Positions 5,983 to 6,678 of a DNA stretch of 6,678 bases are shown here, piece by piece. Each line of letters starts with the position of its first letter. The first letter of the stretch is position 1. The notes under the pieces were generated by a model. That model ran no database searches. It was not told where the DNA came from and saw only the letters and a list, made by a program, of their open reading frames with translations. The stretch is from QALR01 sp045646925. GTDB taxonomy: Bacteria > Bacillota > Clostridia > Oscillospirales > CAG-272. The stretch lies in contig JAZRLQ010000099.1 of NCBI GenBank assembly GCA_045646925.1, positions 1 through 6,678 of the forward strand. Direction: 5' to 3'. The translations under genes and the position numbers were made by a program.

Positions 5983-6678
5983 ATGGCAAATTACAATTTT
6001 CCGGAAGCAAGAGCCATTCTTGCGCGCACCGTTGCCGAAGAAGGCATCGTGCTTTTGAAAAATGAAGGAAATATGCTTCCCTTCAAGGATGAAGCGGTCG
6101 CCGTTTTCGGCAGAACGCAGATCGACACCATCAAATGCGGCACAGGTTCCGCATTCTGCGAAAGCGAATATATGGTGGACATCCTTACGGGACTTGAAAA
6201 CGCAGGCATTAACGTTGACCGTGAGCTTGCGGATACGTATCGCACATGGGTTGCGGAAAACAGCGTTACGTCCCTCGGTATCTGGGGTACGGGCGCGCAC
6301 TACAACCCCGAAATGCCCATGATCAAGGACACCGTCAAGCTGGCGGCGACGCGCGCGCAAAAGGCGATCGTCGTCATCGGCAGAACCGCGGGTGAAAACG
6401 ACGACGTTCAGGTAACGGAGGGCGACTATCTTCTCGCCGCCGACGAAAAGAAGCTGATCGAACGCGCGTGCCGTTACTTCCCCGAGGTCGCGATCGTTAT
6501 CAACTCCGGTAACCTGATCGACCTTTCCTTTACCATGCACGACAAGATCAAAGCGGTCGTTCTTCTCAACCTTCCCGGGATGGAAGGCGGCAATGCGCTC
6601 GGCAACATTCTTTCCGGTAAGGTGAACCCCTCCGGTAAGCTCACGGACACCATCGCGAAGAGCTACGAGGATTACCCC
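5983..6678 (+). CDS. GH3-family glycoside hydrolase, permuted domain order (5' part, runs off right edge)
   Basis: 232 codons are open to the window edge, starting MANYNFPEARAILARTVAEE. Residues 14-34 carry the RTVAEEGIVLLKN..LPF signature that, in ordinary GH3 enzymes, introduces the C-terminal alpha/beta sandwich domain. FGRTQIDTIKCGTGS (42-56), VVIGRTAGENDD (130-141) and PGMEGGNALGNILSGKVNPSGKL (198-220) continue that domain. Here it begins the protein, so the catalytic (nucleophile) GH3_N domain is probably downstream, as in known domain-swapped GH3 beta-glucosidases, but it lies outside the window. No signal peptide is present, so the enzyme is likely cytoplasmic. AAAGGA lies eight bases before ATG. 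An in-frame ATG at 5899 has no ribosome binding site. Expected activity is beta-glucosidase or a related glycosidase. Confidence 0.85.
   Translation, partial: MANYNFPEARAILARTVAEEGIVLLKNEGNMLPFKDEAVAVFGRTQIDTIKCGTGSAFCESEYMVDILTGLENAGINVDRELADTYRTWVAENSVTSLGIWGTGAHYNPEMPMIKDTVKLAATRAQKAIVVIGRTAGENDDVQVTEGDYLLAADEKKLIERACRYFPEVAIVINSGNLIDLSFTMHDKIKAVVLLNLPGMEGGNALGNILSGKVNPSGKLTDTIAKSYEDYP

Noticed and set aside
5719..6540. A 273-codon minus-strand frame opposite the leader and GH3 gene
   Set aside because: It runs antisense through the promoter, leader and conserved GH3 domain and has no recognisable domain; it is a shadow of the GH3 reading frame.

Overview
The window reads as chromosomal DNA of a Firmicute, most likely an uncultured gut-type Clostridia lineage. 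This is inferred from strong AGGAGG-type ribosome binding sites, near-consensus sigma-A promoters, a yybP-ykoY-like riboswitch with an intrinsic terminator, many C-ending codons, and hairpin-rich intergenic repeats. No rRNA, tRNA, CRISPR array or transposase gene was seen.

Layout, left to right. (1) Bases 1-163 on the minus strand hold the first 54 codons of a CPA2/Kef-type cation:proton antiporter that runs off the left edge. It has its own near-perfect promoter (249-277) and a possible 19-codon upstream ORF. (2) Bases 164-772 hold no convincing protein gene apart from that possible uORF. They carry an imperfect inverted-repeat element (397-507), then a divergent promoter (571-599) and a leader that I assign to the yybP-ykoY (Mn2+) riboswitch class, with an overlapping terminator (687-723). 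(3) Bases 773-3436 encode a complete 887-residue P2-type (Ca2+/Mn2+-like) P-type ATPase, closed by a good terminator (3453-3485). (4) Bases 3596-5500 encode a complete 634-residue cytoplasmic glycoside hydrolase that looks like a GH42-like, clan GH-A beta-galactosidase, with its own promoter. (5) Bases 5501-5982 are a 482-base intergenic region. It has four consecutive hairpins (5538-5651), a consensus promoter (5691-5719), and a short structured leader (about 5726-5853) in which a predicted antiterminator and a strong terminator share bases. I cannot assign that leader to a known riboswitch class. (6) Bases 5983-6678 are the 5' part of a GH3-family glycoside hydrolase gene whose protein begins directly with the domain that is normally C-terminal in GH3. 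This suggests the permuted domain order; the gene continues off the right edge.

How the parts fit. The left half looks like a metal/ion homeostasis locus: a riboswitch that probably turns on a Mn2+/Ca2+ export ATPase when the metal is in excess, next to a divergent antiporter. The right half looks like intracellular oligosaccharide breakdown: two glycosidases without signal peptides, each with its own promoter. No sugar transporter or regulator lies in the window. The observation most worth following is the unassigned leader upstream of the GH3 gene, which has the architecture of a transcription-attenuating switch.
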